A stretch of DNA of 64,000 nt, taken from DASXRA01 sp036558905. Its GTDB lineage: Bacteria; Actinomycetota; Actinomycetes; Mycobacteriales; Jatrophihabitantaceae. A model generated the notes under the pieces. That model made no database searches, was not told where the DNA came from, and saw nothing but the letters and a program-made list of their open reading frames with translations. Location of the stretch: assembly GCA_036558905.1 (NCBI GenBank), contig DATBER010000105.1, forward strand, positions 12,520 through 76,519. Reading direction: 5' to 3'. Both the position numbers and the translations under genes were made by a program. Positions 7,875-16,306 of this stretch are shown piece by piece; position 1 is the first letter of the stretch; each line of letters starts with the position of its first letter.

Positions 7875-8810
7875 ATGACCGATCGCATCATCACGCCGTT
7901 CAACGCCGAATTCACGGCCGCCGAGGTCATCGACGGTGTCGACCTGGTCGGACGCCGGGCCGTCGTCACCGGTGGCGCGTCCGGCATCGGTATCGAGACC
8001 GCCCGCGCCCTTGCCGATGCGGGCGCCGAGGTCACCCTGGCCGTCCGCGACGTCGAGGCCGGACGGCGCACCGCCGAGGACATCCTGGACACGACGGGCA
8101 ACAAGGTGCTCGTCGCACCGCTGGACCTGGCCGACCAGGCGTCGGTCGCCCGGTTCGTCGCCGGCTGGGACGGCCCGCTGCACATCCTGGTCAACAACGC
8201 CGGCATCATGGCCTCGCCGCTCATGCGCACGCCGCAGGGCTGGGAGATGCAGTTCGCCACCAACCACCTCGGCCACTTCGCCCTGGCCATCGGGCTGCAC
8301 TCCGCCTTGGCGTCCGCCAGCGGAGCCCGGGTCGTGTCGGTCAGCTCGTCGGCGCACCACCGCTCGCCGGTCGTGTTCGACGACATCCACTTCCTGCACC
8401 GCGAGTACGAGCCGTGGTCGGCGTACGGCCAGTCCAAGACGGCCAACGTGCTGTTCGCGGTCGAGGGCAGCAAGCGATGGGCGGACGACGGCATCACGAT
8501 CAACGCCCTGATGCCGGGCGGCATCCGCACCAACTTGCAGCGCTATGTTTCCGACGAGGAGCTCGAGCGGCTGCGTGCGGCGGCCGGCGGCGCCGACCTG
8601 AAGTGGAAGACGCCCGAGCAGGGGGCGGCCACGTCGATCCTGGTCGCGACGTCGCCGCTGCTGGAGGGTATCGGCGGGCGCTATTTCGAGGATTGCAACG
8701 AGGCCGAGATCGGCCAGCTGAGCGCCCGGACCGGTGTGGCCGAGTACGCGCTCGACCCCGAGGCGGCGGCCCGGCTCTGGGTGGTCTCGGAGGCGACCCT
8801 CAACGCCTAA
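7875..8810 (+). CDS. Short-chain dehydrogenase/reductase, protochlorophyllide-reductase-like subgroup
   Basis: The 311-residue Rossmann enzyme has the cofactor motif TGGASGIG (about residues 35-42), the structural NNAG (about 107), the catalytic Ser in VVSVSSSAHH and YGQSK (Tyr and Lys) with the ANVLFAVE helix behind it. The long C-terminal part (MPGGIRTNL, EQGAATSILVATSP) is typical of the WWOX/retinol-dehydrogenase-like SDR subgroup common in actinobacteria. It probably uses NADP(H) on an alcohol or ketone; the substrate is unknown. It is divergent from, and probably repressed by, the TetR protein at 7212. A family A hairpin begins four bases after its stop. Confidence 0.88.
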   Translation: MTDRIITPFNAEFTAAEVIDGVDLVGRRAVVTGGASGIGIETARALADAGAEVTLAVRDVEAGRRTAEDILDTTGNKVLVAPLDLADQASVARFVAGWDGPLHILVNNAGIMASPLMRTPQGWEMQFATNHLGHFALAIGLHSALASASGARVVSVSSSAHHRSPVVFDDIHFLHREYEPWSAYGQSKTANVLFAVEGSKRWADDGITINALMPGGIRTNLQRYVSDEELERLRAAAGGADLKWKTPEQGAATSILVATSPLLEGIGGRYFEDCNEAEIGQLSARTGVAEYALDPEAAARLWVVSEATLNA

Positions 8811-8814
8811 TTCC

Positions 8815-8863
8815 CGATCGTGCAACGTTCGGCCGCGTCAGGCGGCGGAGGGTTGCACGATCG
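8815..8863. repeat. Family A palindrome, copy A3, carrying a stop codon
   Basis: The outer arms are CGATCGTGCAAC and GTTGCACGATCG; the inner arms GGCCGC and GCGGCG carry one mismatch; the loop is GTCAG. The TGA of the minus-strand HAD gene (8838-8840) lies in the loop, so the right half of the hairpin encodes the last HAD residues AIVQPSAA. It separates the convergent SDR and HAD genes. Confidence 0.85.
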
Positions 8864-9545
8864 CGGCCAGCACCGCTGGCGTATCCACCAGGTCGGGCAG
8901 CACGACGTCCGCGCCGGCCTGGTGCAGGGCGGCCAGGTCAGCCGGGCCGGTGGCCACCGCCACTACGTGCGCGCCGGCCGCCCGTCCCGCGGCGACGTCG
9001 AGCAGCGTGTCCCCGACGATCACCGTGTCGGCGCCGCTGAACCGGTGCCCGAGATACTGCTCGGCCCGCCGCCAGGCGAACGCCGGCAGGTCGGTCCGCT
9101 CGATCGCGTCGCGGCCGAACGCGCCGATGCGCAGATCCAGGTGGTCGGCCAGCCCGAACAGGCGCAGCTTCAGCTCGGCCAGCCCCGCGACGTTGCCGGT
9201 CAGCACCGACTGGTGCACCCCGGCGACCGCCGCGCAGGCGGCCAGCGCGTGGGCCGCCCCGGGCAAGGCCCGGCCCCGTTCGAGCATGTCGTCGGCGCGG
9301 GCGTGCAGCTCGGCGATGATCGCGTCGACAAACGAGTCGACCACCTCCCGGGTCGGCTCCACGCCGTGTGAGCGCAGCACCTCGGTGGCCGCGGCGAGTT
9401 CCGTCCGTCCGTCGAACTGCCAGGGATGCTCGAGCGGCCGGCCGACCAGCCGCTGGAACGCGGCAGCGTAGGCGTCCCGCCCGGCGCCGCGCGCTTCGAG
9501 CAGCGTCTGGTCGATGTCCCAGAGGACGAGCAGCGGACGGCGCAT
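8838..9545 (-). CDS. HAD-superfamily hydrolase
   Basis: The 235-residue protein has HAD motif I LWDIDQTLL (nucleophile Asp about residue 10), the cap-domain helices, motif II VLTGN, a conserved Lys in the ELKLRLFG stretch and motif IV VIVGDTLLDVAAGRAAG. Motif I reads DIDQT rather than the usual DxDGT. Relatives are phosphoglycolate-phosphatase- or haloacid-dehalogenase-like phosphatases; the exact substrate is unknown. The ATG at 9545 gives a normal N-terminus. Its last eight residues and stop codon lie inside family A palindrome A3. It is divergent from the glutathione peroxidase gene. Confidence 0.85.
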   Translation of the reverse strand: MRRPLLVLWDIDQTLLEARGAGRDAYAAAFQRLVGRPLEHPWQFDGRTELAAATEVLRSHGVEPTREVVDSFVDAIIAELHARADDMLERGRALPGAAHALAACAAVAGVHQSVLTGNVAGLAELKLRLFGLADHLDLRIGAFGRDAIERTDLPAFAWRRAEQYLGHRFSGADTVIVGDTLLDVAAGRAAGAHVVAVATGPADLAALHQAGADVVLPDLVDTPAVLAAIVQPSAA

Positions 9546-9666
9546 AAGTCCAGGATGCTGCCCGGCCGGCGCCCGAAACGGCCAGCGCCAATGCCCCGGG
9601 CGTGGCCCGCTGGAATAGGGCGTGATGCACTCGCGCTGGCACTGATACCCCTCCGAAGGAGCTCCC

Positions 9667-10161
9667 GTGAGCGATCTGGCCGACCTGCCCGTCACCACAC
9701 TGAGCGGCGAGCCGACGACGTTCGGCGCCCTGACCACCGGCAAGGCCACGCTGGTCGTCAACGTCGCCAGCCGGTGCGGCCTCACCCCGCAGTACACGAA
9801 GCTCGAGGCCCTGCAGGAGGAGCTGGCCGGCCGCGGCTTCACCGTGCTGGGCTTCCCGTGCAACCAGTTCGGCGGTCAGGAGCCCGGAACGGCCGACCAG
9901 ATCGCCGAGTTCTGCTCGACGACGTACGGAGTCACGTTCCCGCTGTCGGACAAGATCGAGGTGAACGGCCCGGGCCGCGACCCCATCTACGCCCGCTTGA
10001 CCGACGTGGCCGACGCCACGGGCGAGGCCGGCGACATCCAGTGGAACTTCGAGAAGTTCCTGATCAGCCCGGACGGCGAGGTAGTGGGCCGATTCCGTCC
10101 GCGCACCGAGCCGGACGCCCCGGAACTCCGCGCCGCCATCGAGGCCGCGCTGACCGCTTAG
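9667..10161 (+). CDS. Glutathione peroxidase family protein
   Basis: The 164-residue thioredoxin-fold peroxidase has the active-site Cys in NVASRCGLTPQY (about residue 37), the partner Gln in FPCNQFGGQEPG and the Trp/Asn pair in QWNFEKFL, the full catalytic set of the Cys-type family. Actinobacteria usually lack glutathione, so thioredoxin is the likely reductant. It starts with GTG preceded by CCGAAGGAG. A peroxide-detoxifying role fits the nearby photolyase and methionine sulfoxide reductases, though no shared control element is visible. Confidence 0.92.
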   Translation: MSDLADLPVTTLSGEPTTFGALTTGKATLVVNVASRCGLTPQYTKLEALQEELAGRGFTVLGFPCNQFGGQEPGTADQIAEFCSTTYGVTFPLSDKIEVNGPGRDPIYARLTDVADATGEAGDIQWNFEKFLISPDGEVVGRFRPRTEPDAPELRAAIEAALTA

Positions 10162-10263
10162 AACCGGGAAACCCCGAACGCCGGCATCTCGCTTGGGCTG
10201 GGACGAGTGCGCCGCCCCGCCAGTGCGTTCATACCGATGCCACCACGCGGGTAGAACACGGCC

Positions 10264-11607
10264 GTGACGAACTCGGTGCTGTGGTTCCGGCGGGACCTGC
10301 GCCTGCACGACCACCCGGCGCTGGCTGCGGCGGGGGCCGAGGGTCGGGTGCTGGCCCTGTTCGTGCTCGACGATGCGCTGCGCCGTCCGTCGGGTGGTCC
10401 GCGCCTGGCCTTCCTGTACCGCACGCTGCGCGCCCTGGACGCCGACCTGCGCGAGCACGGCGGCCGGCTGGTCGTGCGGCGCGGCCGGCCCGAGCGGGTG
10501 GTGCCGGCCGTCGCCGGCGAGGTGGATGCTGCTTCGGTACACGTCAGCGCCGACTTCGCCCCCTACGGCATCGCCCGCGACAAACGCGTCGAGCAGGCGC
10601 TGGGCGACGTGCCGCTCGTGCGGACCGGGTCGCCCTATGCGGTGGCGCCCGGCCGCGTGCGCAACGGCAACGGTGACCCGTACAAGGTGTTCACCGCCTT
10701 CTACCGGGCGTGGCGCGCGCACGGCTGGCCGGCGCCGGTCCGGTCCAGCGCGGCCGGCGCGGAGTGGCTGACCGCCGACAGCGCCGGCATCCCGAACGAC
10801 CCGAGCGAAGTGACGCTGCCCGACGCCGGTGAGGCCGCCGCCCAGGCGGCGTGGCGTCGCTTCCGCCGCCGGCTCGGCCGATACGCCGACGAGCGCGACC
10901 GGCCCGACCTGGACAGCACGTCCCGGCTGTCGCCCTACCTGAAATTCGGCTCGATCCATCCCCGGACGATGCTGGCGAAACTCGGCCCGAGCGACGAGAC
11001 GTTTCGCCGTGAGCTGGCCTGGCGCGAGTTCTACGCAGCCGTGCTGTACTTCTGGCCGGACAGCGCCCGCGAGTACTTCGACCCGAAGCTGGCCGACATG
11101 CCTTACGTCACCGGGCGAACCGGCGACGCCCGGCTCAACGCCTGGAAAGACGGCCGCACCGGTTACCCGATCGTCGATGCCGGCATGCGGCAACTGCTCG
11201 CCGAGGGCTGGATGCACAACCGGGTGCGCATGATCGTCGCGTCGTTCCTGGTCAAGGACCTGCACGTCGAATGGACGCACGGCGCGCGCCACTTCATGCG
11301 GCATCTGATCGACGGCGACCTGGCCAGCAACCAGAACAACTGGCAGTGGGTGGCCGGCTCCGGCACGGATGCCGCGCCCTACTTCCGCATCTTCAACCCG
11401 GTCACGCAGGGCCGGAAGTTCGACCCGGACGGCACCTACATCAAGCGCTGGGTGCCCGAGCTGGCCGACGTGGACGGCGCGGACGTGCACGAGCCGTGGC
11501 GGGCGCGGTCGGGCCGGCCCGACGGCTATCCCGAGCCGATCGTCGACCACGCCCGCGAGCGCCGCGAGTCTCTGGCCGCCTACCACGCGGTTCGGGCTCA
11601 GCCGTAG
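10264..11607 (+). CDS. phr: Deoxyribodipyrimidine photolyase (class I)
   Basis: The 447-residue flavoprotein has an N-terminal antenna-binding Rossmann domain (SVLWFRRDLRLHDHPAL) and the FAD-binding helical domain, with TSRLSPYLKFGSIHPR, ELAWREFYA, GRTGYPIVDAGMRQL, WMHNRVRMIVASFLVKDL, NNWQWVAGSGTDAAPYFRIF and KFDPDGTYIKRWVPEL. These are class I photolyase signatures, and the length is typical. It reverses UV-induced cyclobutane dimers with blue light. Start GTG at 10264. Its 3' end overlaps by ten bases the 3' end of the broken anti-sigma remnant on the other strand. Confidence 0.93.
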   Translation: MTNSVLWFRRDLRLHDHPALAAAGAEGRVLALFVLDDALRRPSGGPRLAFLYRTLRALDADLREHGGRLVVRRGRPERVVPAVAGEVDAASVHVSADFAPYGIARDKRVEQALGDVPLVRTGSPYAVAPGRVRNGNGDPYKVFTAFYRAWRAHGWPAPVRSSAAGAEWLTADSAGIPNDPSEVTLPDAGEAAAQAAWRRFRRRLGRYADERDRPDLDSTSRLSPYLKFGSIHPRTMLAKLGPSDETFRRELAWREFYAAVLYFWPDSAREYFDPKLADMPYVTGRTGDARLNAWKDGRTGYPIVDAGMRQLLAEGWMHNRVRMIVASFLVKDLHVEWTHGARHFMRHLIDGDLASNQNNWQWVAGSGTDAAPYFRIFNPVTQGRKFDPDGTYIKRWVPELADVDGADVHEPWRARSGRPDGYPEPIVDHARERRESLAAYHAVRAQP

Positions 11608-11938
11608 CTGCCGCGTAGCACGCTCACTCCGGAATAGGCCGACTTGTTCGGGGCGGGACGCTGACCTCGATGGCCGAGTACGCGTTCATCAGCTCGGGCG
11701 GCACGGTGAACGCGCCCTTGCGCTCGGCGCCCAGCGACCCGACCGGGTACATCTGGGTGCGGGCCGCGTTGGTCAGCCACACCTCGTAGAGCTTGCCCGC
11801 TCCCGGACCGGGCAGCGCCGTGGCGTCGAGCCGCATCCGATCGCCGCCGCTCACCTTGGCCGTAGCCGGGTGCATCCTGCTCCGGACGGCTGAGCAGAGC
11901 CAGTCCGGATGGTCACGATCTGAATATTCGAGCGGCAT
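11598..11938 (-). pseudogene. Remnant of RskA-like anti-sigma factor, 5'-truncated and frameshifted
   Basis: The minus strand encodes the C-terminal extracytoplasmic part of an RskA-type anti-sigma protein: DATALPGPGAGKLYEVWL, MYPVGSLGAERKGAFTVPP and NAYSAIEVSVP. The frame then ends as PPRTSRPIPE with TGA at 11624. In the next frame the sequence continues NKSAYSGVSVLRGSYG, the tail such proteins normally have, stopping at 11598. A single-base indel near 11655-11662 therefore split the tail. The zinc-binding N-terminal domain and membrane helix are absent, and no partner sigma gene is adjacent. I read this as a decaying fragment. It could alternatively be a short expressed protein from the ATG at 11938. 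Confidence 0.6.
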
Positions 11939-12003
11939 GATCGGCGAATTAGGCGTTCACTGGTAGGTGCACTCGTTAAGGCCCGGGGCAAGGGGGGTGG
12001 CCG

Positions 12004-12687
12004 ATGCGAGTTACTTCGCTGCGCGCGATGTCGGCTGCCGCCGGAGCGGCGTTGCTGCTCGGGCTGACCGCGTGTTCCTCCAGCACGCCGAGCGGCCGAT
12101 CCGCGCCCGGGACGACCACCCCCACGACGCCCGCCGGCGCCACGTCGCCCGTCCCATGCCAGTCGACCGGTTGCCAGGCCCGGCAGACGCTGCCTCTCGC
12201 CGCCGGCTACCAGGTCGTGCTCTGGCTGAGTCCCGATCAACAGAACTTCCGCACCCGGCCGGTCGTCGAGCTCCGCCACAACGGCGCGGCCGTCGGATGG
12301 TGGACGTCCCCGAAGGGCGACGGCTGGAGCGGCCAGCTGACCTGCTCGACGTCCGCCGCAGAGCCGAACTGCGTCCTGACCGACACCGCCGGCATGCACG
12401 CCGGCGTGGCCGAGGTGGTGTTGCTGAGCGGTGGCCGGCTGGTGCACCCGGCTGGGGCCGAGGCCACCTCCGACTCCGGCCTCATGCACGCCGCCGACCT
12501 CGACGGCGACGGCTACCTCGACGTCGTCGGGGCCACCAACGACTACCAACCCAACTACGCCCAGGGCCACAACTACTGGCAGACGTTCCGTTACGCCGAG
12601 GGCCAGCTCGTCGTGACCGGCTGCCAGCTGCAGGTGGATACGCCGCGACCGACCCGGCTGCTCGCCGGCCCCTGCCCGCCGATCTAG
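12004..12687 (+). CDS. Secreted lipoprotein of unknown function with EF-hand-like loop
   Basis: The 227-residue protein starts with a lipoprotein signal peptide (lipobox LTAC, Cys about residue 24) and a Ser/Thr/Pro/Gly-rich spacer (about 25-50). The body contains paired cysteines (CQSTGC, TCSTSAAEPNC) and a calcium-loop-like DLDGDGYLD (about 165-173) of the kind found in FG-GAP or dockerin-type repeats. I do not recognise the family. It is probably anchored to the outer face of the membrane. Its TAG overlaps by three bases the stop of the convergent hydrolase gene. Confidence 0.75.
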   Translation: MRVTSLRAMSAAAGAALLLGLTACSSSTPSGRSAPGTTTPTTPAGATSPVPCQSTGCQARQTLPLAAGYQVVLWLSPDQQNFRTRPVVELRHNGAAVGWWTSPKGDGWSGQLTCSTSAAEPNCVLTDTAGMHAGVAEVVLLSGGRLVHPAGAEATSDSGLMHAADLDGDGYLDVVGATNDYQPNYAQGHNYWQTFRYAEGQLVVTGCQLQVDTPRPTRLLAGPCPPI

Positions 12688-13535
12688 GCCGACCGGACGG
12701 CGCTCGCGACGAACTCGTCGATCAGCCGGGCCAGCTCGGCCGGCTGATCGAGCGGGATCAGCGTGTAGCTGTCGGCCACCTCGACCAGCCGCCCCTGCGG
12801 CAAGAGCTCGGCCAGCCGCCGCCCGTGCTCCGGCGGCATGACTCGGTCGCCGCGCGCCCAGACGACAAGGGCCGGACCGTCGAAGCTCGGCAGCGCTGCA
12901 GCGGCATCGACGAGCAGGTTCGGTGCTGCCTTGATGCTGCGCAGTACGCGCACCGTGTCGCGGCGGATCGCCGGCTGGGTCAGGACCGGGCGCAGCCACT
13001 GCCGGGTGACGGCGTCCCCGCGCTTGGTCAGCCACCCGAACGCGAGCGGCAACCGGCGAAGCGGGCGCATCCGCATCTGCTGCATGAACGCTCCGAACAG
13101 CCCGGGGGAGAGCCGGCCGGTGCGCACCAAGGTCCGGCCGGTGAGCCCGGGTGGGAAGTTGTCGAACGCGTCGCAGGACACGAGGACGATCCGGCCGACC
13201 CGGTCGGCGCCGACGAGGAGCTGGACGAGCGCGCCGCCCGTGTCGTTGCCGACCAGCGTCACGTCGTGCAGATCGAGCCGCTCGAGCAGCTCGGCCACCA
13301 GACGGGCGATGCCGGGCAGCGACAGGTCGGCGCTGGACGAGCGGTGCAGCGGCTGCCGGTGCCCGCCGAGCGGCAGTGTCGGCACGATGCAGCGGTGGCC
13401 GGTGGCCAGCTCGGCGGTGACGCCGTCCCAGAGCGAGGCATCCATGAGCAGCCCGTGCAGCAGCACGATCGTCGGCCCCGATCCGCCCGTATCGGCGTAC
13501 TCGATCGGACCGGCCGACAGCTCGACCGTGTTCAT
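12684..13535 (-). CDS. Alpha/beta hydrolase with Asp-type nucleophile elbow, His apparently missing
   Basis: The 283-residue protein has the oxyanion HG motif (VLLHGLLMDASLW, about residues 24-36), the nucleophile elbow VGNDTGGAL with Asp instead of Ser (as in haloalkane or fluoroacetate dehalogenases and epoxide hydrolases) and the acid strand ALVVWARGDRVMP. Where the catalytic His is expected near the C-terminus the sequence reads VADSYTLIPLDQP, with no His. It may bind rather than hydrolyse, or use another residue. Its ATG overlaps the stop of the upstream hydrolase (13532-13535), so the two are co-transcribed, probably under the TetR operator at 14451. Confidence 0.8.
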   Translation of the reverse strand: MNTVELSAGPIEYADTGGSGPTIVLLHGLLMDASLWDGVTAELATGHRCIVPTLPLGGHRQPLHRSSSADLSLPGIARLVAELLERLDLHDVTLVGNDTGGALVQLLVGADRVGRIVLVSCDAFDNFPPGLTGRTLVRTGRLSPGLFGAFMQQMRMRPLRRLPLAFGWLTKRGDAVTRQWLRPVLTQPAIRRDTVRVLRSIKAAPNLLVDAAAALPSFDGPALVVWARGDRVMPPEHGRRLAELLPQGRLVEVADSYTLIPLDQPAELARLIDEFVASAVRSA

Positions 13536-14443
13536 GCCGGCGCCGCGAGCGGGGCCAGGACGTGCTGGCGCAGGAACGCCAGTTCGGCCTCGACGGCCGC
13601 CTCGTGCCCATCCAGGAACGGCTCGTAGTGCCCGCCCGGCAGGTGTACCACCTCGGCCTGCGGGACCTGCGCAGCGACCCGAACGGACAGCTCCGACGGC
13701 GTGGTGCGGTCGTCGTCGCACACCAGCACGAGCAGCGGCACGCGAAGCCGGGACGCGTACCGCCCGGGTCGGTACGACGCGACGCGCAGCGCTGTCCGGG
13801 CGGCGACCGCCTGCTGCCACTCGGGGTGGCGGTCGGCCTCCAGGGCCCGCGCGCCGACCTGCGCGTCGGGCGTGGTCAGCATCGAGACGCTGCCGGGCGG
13901 CCCGACGAGCGGCACCAGCCGGGGTGGACGTCCGACCAGGCTGCCCAGGGCGTCGGCGATGCCCCGGGCGGTGAACCGCAGCATGGCCAGCGGTTTCTGG
14001 TACCGGGACGCGTTGCGGACGCTGGCCATTCCGCCGACGTTGGGCGTCTGGGCGATGATCGCGGCCAGGTCGGGATTGCGGGCAGCCACCGGGAACAGGT
14101 GACCGCCCGAGGCGGAGAAGCCCCACAGCGCGATCCGGGCCGGGTCGACGCCCGGGCGGGTGCGGGCGTAGTCGATCGCCGCCTGCCAGTCGGCCTGCTG
14201 GTGGCGCACCGGCAGCACGAGCCGCGGCGTGCCGTCGCTGCCGCCGAGGCGCCGGTAGTCGAAGGCGAGCACGGCGAACCCGGCTTCGGCGAAAGCGGCC
14301 GCGAACTTGTCGGTGGCCGCCTCCTTCGTGACGGCCAGGCCGCCGGCCATGATCACGCAGCCGCCATTGCGGCCCGGGTAGAACCATCCGGCACATTCGG
14401 TGCCGCCACTGGGGATACGAACCGGCTCACGTTCCGCTGTCAT
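13532..14443 (-). CDS. Alpha/beta hydrolase, dienelactone-hydrolase/acetyl-xylan-esterase-like
   Basis: The 303-residue protein has a serine nucleophile elbow GFSASGGH (about residue 123), an acid in VLVCDDDRTTP and the catalytic His in HLPGGHYEPFLDG. It resembles actinobacterial Abhydrolase/DLH proteins that act on small esters. It is the first gene of a two-gene unit with the Asp-elbow hydrolase. A perfect TetR-type palindrome lies seven bases before its start, so repression by the adjacent TetR protein is likely. Confidence 0.85.
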   Translation of the reverse strand: MTAEREPVRIPSGGTECAGWFYPGRNGGCVIMAGGLAVTKEAATDKFAAAFAEAGFAVLAFDYRRLGGSDGTPRLVLPVRHQQADWQAAIDYARTRPGVDPARIALWGFSASGGHLFPVAARNPDLAAIIAQTPNVGGMASVRNASRYQKPLAMLRFTARGIADALGSLVGRPPRLVPLVGPPGSVSMLTTPDAQVGARALEADRHPEWQQAVAARTALRVASYRPGRYASRLRVPLLVLVCDDDRTTPSELSVRVAAQVPQAEVVHLPGGHYEPFLDGHEAAVEAELAFLRQHVLAPLAAPA

Positions 14444-14450
14444 TCGATAA

Positions 14451-14468
14451 GTGAACCATCTGGTTCAC
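14451..14468. promoter_or_regulatory. TetR operator upstream of hydrolase pair
   Basis: GTGAACCATCTGGTTCAC has perfect 8-bp arms and a 2-bp centre. It lies between the TetR stop codon and the start of the hydrolase operon, where a bound repressor would block translation and transcription start. The TGAACCA half-site type is common for TetR-family regulators. Confidence 0.7.
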
Positions 14469-14482
14469 ATGCCGTCCAGCAC

Positions 14483-15085
14483 TTAGTCGGGCGCGGCCTC
14501 CTCGCGCTCGAGCGCACGCACCAGGGCGTCGAAGCCGGCCTCGATCCCGGTCGAGTCGTCGCTGGTCAGCCGTGTGATGAGGAACCCGCGCAGGGCGGCC
14601 AGGATCAGGTGCGCGACCTCGAACTTGCGGCGCTCGGGCCACTCGGGCGGACACAACGACAGCAGCGCGGGCAGGTACTGCTGCGACGCTCCGCGGCCCA
14701 GTTCGCCGTACCGCTCCGGGTTGTACATGGTCAGGCCGATGGCCTGGTCGAGCACCCGCGACTCCTCGCCGATGAGCACCGGCCACACGGACCGGACCCG
14801 CGAGGCCAGCGTCCCCCGAGCCGACTCCTGCCCGGCCGCGGTCAGCGCGTTGCCGATGCGCCGCTCGCGCAGCTGGAAGATCGCCTGAGCGAGCAGGTCC
14901 TCGACGCCGTCGAAGTGATAGAGCAGCACCTTGTGCGTGGTCCCGGCCGCGCGGGCCGCCCGGCGCAGCGAGAAGTCGACCAGGCCGTTGGCGGCCAGGT
15001 CGTCGGTGACCCGTTCCAGCAGCTCCCGGCGCCGGGCCTCGCCGCGCGGCGATCCGGCCGAGCGTCGATAGCCCGCGTGCTCCAC
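14483..15085 (-). CDS. TetR-family transcriptional regulator
   Basis: The 200-residue protein has an N-terminal helix-turn-helix (residues 15-65: ARRRELLERVTDDLAANGL, SLRRAARAAGTTHKVLLYHF) and an all-helical ligand domain. It lies directly upstream of, and in the same direction as, the two hydrolase genes; the 18-bp palindrome between them is its probable operator. The ligand is likely a substrate of those hydrolases. The start at 15085 gives a normal N-terminal extension. Confidence 0.88.
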   Translation of the reverse strand: MEHAGYRRSAGSPRGEARRRELLERVTDDLAANGLVDFSLRRAARAAGTTHKVLLYHFDGVEDLLAQAIFQLRERRIGNALTAAGQESARGTLASRVRSVWPVLIGEESRVLDQAIGLTMYNPERYGELGRGASQQYLPALLSLCPPEWPERRKFEVAHLILAALRGFLITRLTSDDSTGIEAGFDALVRALEREEAAPD

Positions 15086-15094
15086 CCGAGCAAG

Positions 15095-15787
15095 CTACCG
15101 CCGGCTGTGCCGCCCCCGAGGCTGGCCGTGGCGGGGCCCGCCCCCCGGCCCCGGCCGGCGGCCGGCCAGCAGCGCGCCACGGCGGCGGTAGCCGGACACC
15201 GCGACGACGCCGGCCACGGCCAGCGCGAACGCCGCGAGCGTGCCGGGCAGGGTCACCGAACTGTGGGAGGCCGGGTAGGCCACCGGTTCGATCACTTCCG
15301 CGCGCGAGGCCGCGGGGGTGGTCGTCGTGACCGTGACGGCGGGCCGCGGCGGAGCCGGGGTGGATGTCGGGGAGCGCGAGGGGAGGACCGTCAGGTTGGT
15401 GCGCGACTGCGGCACCGACTGGACGCTCGGCGGGGCCGCAGGTGGCTGGCTGGCCGCCTTCGTCGACGGCCGGGCCGGCGCGAGGCGGGCCGGGCGGGCC
15501 GGAGCGGTCAGCGAGGGAAACGACGGGAACCTGGACGACGGCAGCACCAGCTGGGTCTCGGTCGACGCCGAGCAGGCGCCGTGGTCCGAATGGCTCTTCT
15601 TGTGCCCGTTCCCGTTTTGGCCGTTCCCGTTCCCGTTTTCGGACACGGACTTGGCGCAGTGCCCGCCGCCGCCCTTGTCGGCGCCGGCCTCGCCGCCAGG
15701 CACCAGCACGGCCAGCACGACCGTCACGAGCGCGGCGCTCAATGCCACCAGGCCGGCCCAGACGGCCAGCCGGGAACCACGTCCCAT
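15095..15787 (-). CDS. Exported membrane-anchored protein of unknown function
   Basis: The roughly 230-residue protein has an N-terminal hydrophobic segment (LAVWAGLVALSAALVTVVLAV), a long low-complexity extracellular stretch rich in Pro, Ser, Thr and Ala with an Asn-Gly tract (NGNGNGQNGNG) and paired cysteines, then a C-terminal membrane helix (LPGTLAAFALAVAGVVAVSG) followed by an Arg-rich tail. That end resembles a sortase signal in layout but lacks LPxTG. I do not recognise a family. Alternative starts exist at 15811 and 15856. It ends ten bases before the TetR start and may be co-transcribed with it. Confidence 0.6.
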   Translation of the reverse strand: MGRGSRLAVWAGLVALSAALVTVVLAVLVPGGEAGADKGGGGHCAKSVSENGNGNGQNGNGHKKSHSDHGACSASTETQLVLPSSRFPSFPSLTAPARPARLAPARPSTKAASQPPAAPPSVQSVPQSRTNLTVLPSRSPTSTPAPPRPAVTVTTTTPAASRAEVIEPVAYPASHSSVTLPGTLAAFALAVAGVVAVSGYRRRGALLAGRRPGPGGGPRHGQPRGRHSRR

Positions 15788-15932
15788 TGCGTGAAACCCC
15801 CGAGATCGCATAGCCGGGCGAACCCGAATGTGATTCCCCCGTGAAGCGATCGGCACAGCATAGCGGTAGCTGTCGGATCGGTGCGATCCCCGTTCGTCGT
15901 AGTTTCGTCACCGACTCCGAAGGAGAATCGCC

Positions 15933-16277
15933 ATGAAGTACATGATGTTCGTGATCGCCGACCCCGCGGCTGCGGCCGAGGCCGAGCCGAACGAGAACGA
16001 CTGGACGATCGAGCAGTGGCTGGCCGACGTCGACGGGCGGGGCAAGCGCATCACCGGCGACCAGCTGCGTCCGACGAGCGACGCGACGACGGTCCGGGTC
16101 AGCCGGGGCGAGGTGGTGGTGAGCGACGGCCCGTTCACCGAGTCCAAGGAATGGATCTGCGGGTTCGACATCCTCGAGTGCGACGACCTGGACGAGGCCA
16201 TTGCGATCGCGGCCCGGCACCCGCAGGCCAACGGCGGCAAGCTGGAGCTCCGCCCGTTCTGGACGGGTGAGAGCTGA
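15933..16277 (+). CDS. YCII-domain (DGPF) protein
   Basis: The 114-residue protein has the YCII fold with the DGPFTESKEWICGFDI motif, and starts MKYMMFVIADP after an AAGGAG ribosome-binding site. Proteins of this type are almost always encoded just upstream of ECF42 sigma factors, as here, where the sigma gene starts 30 bases downstream. The YCII protein is thought to be a target or effector of that sigma factor; its biochemical role is unknown. Confidence 0.9.
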   Translation: MKYMMFVIADPAAAAEAEPNENDWTIEQWLADVDGRGKRITGDQLRPTSDATTVRVSRGEVVVSDGPFTESKEWICGFDILECDDLDEAIAIAARHPQANGGKLELRPFWTGES

Positions 16278-16306
16278 GCACCTCGGCCGACCCCGTCTGG
16301 GCCGGC

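Noticed and set aside
8938..11586. 882-codon open frame on the minus strand across the HAD, peroxidase and photolyase genes
   Set aside because: Its composition is the Arg/Ala/Gly/Pro-rich pattern of a GC-rich antisense frame, and it runs opposite clear peroxidase and photolyase genes.
11624..11938. Intact 104-residue anti-sigma-like gene
   Set aside because: The expected C-terminal tail is in the next frame and the N-terminal domain is missing, so a remnant is more likely.
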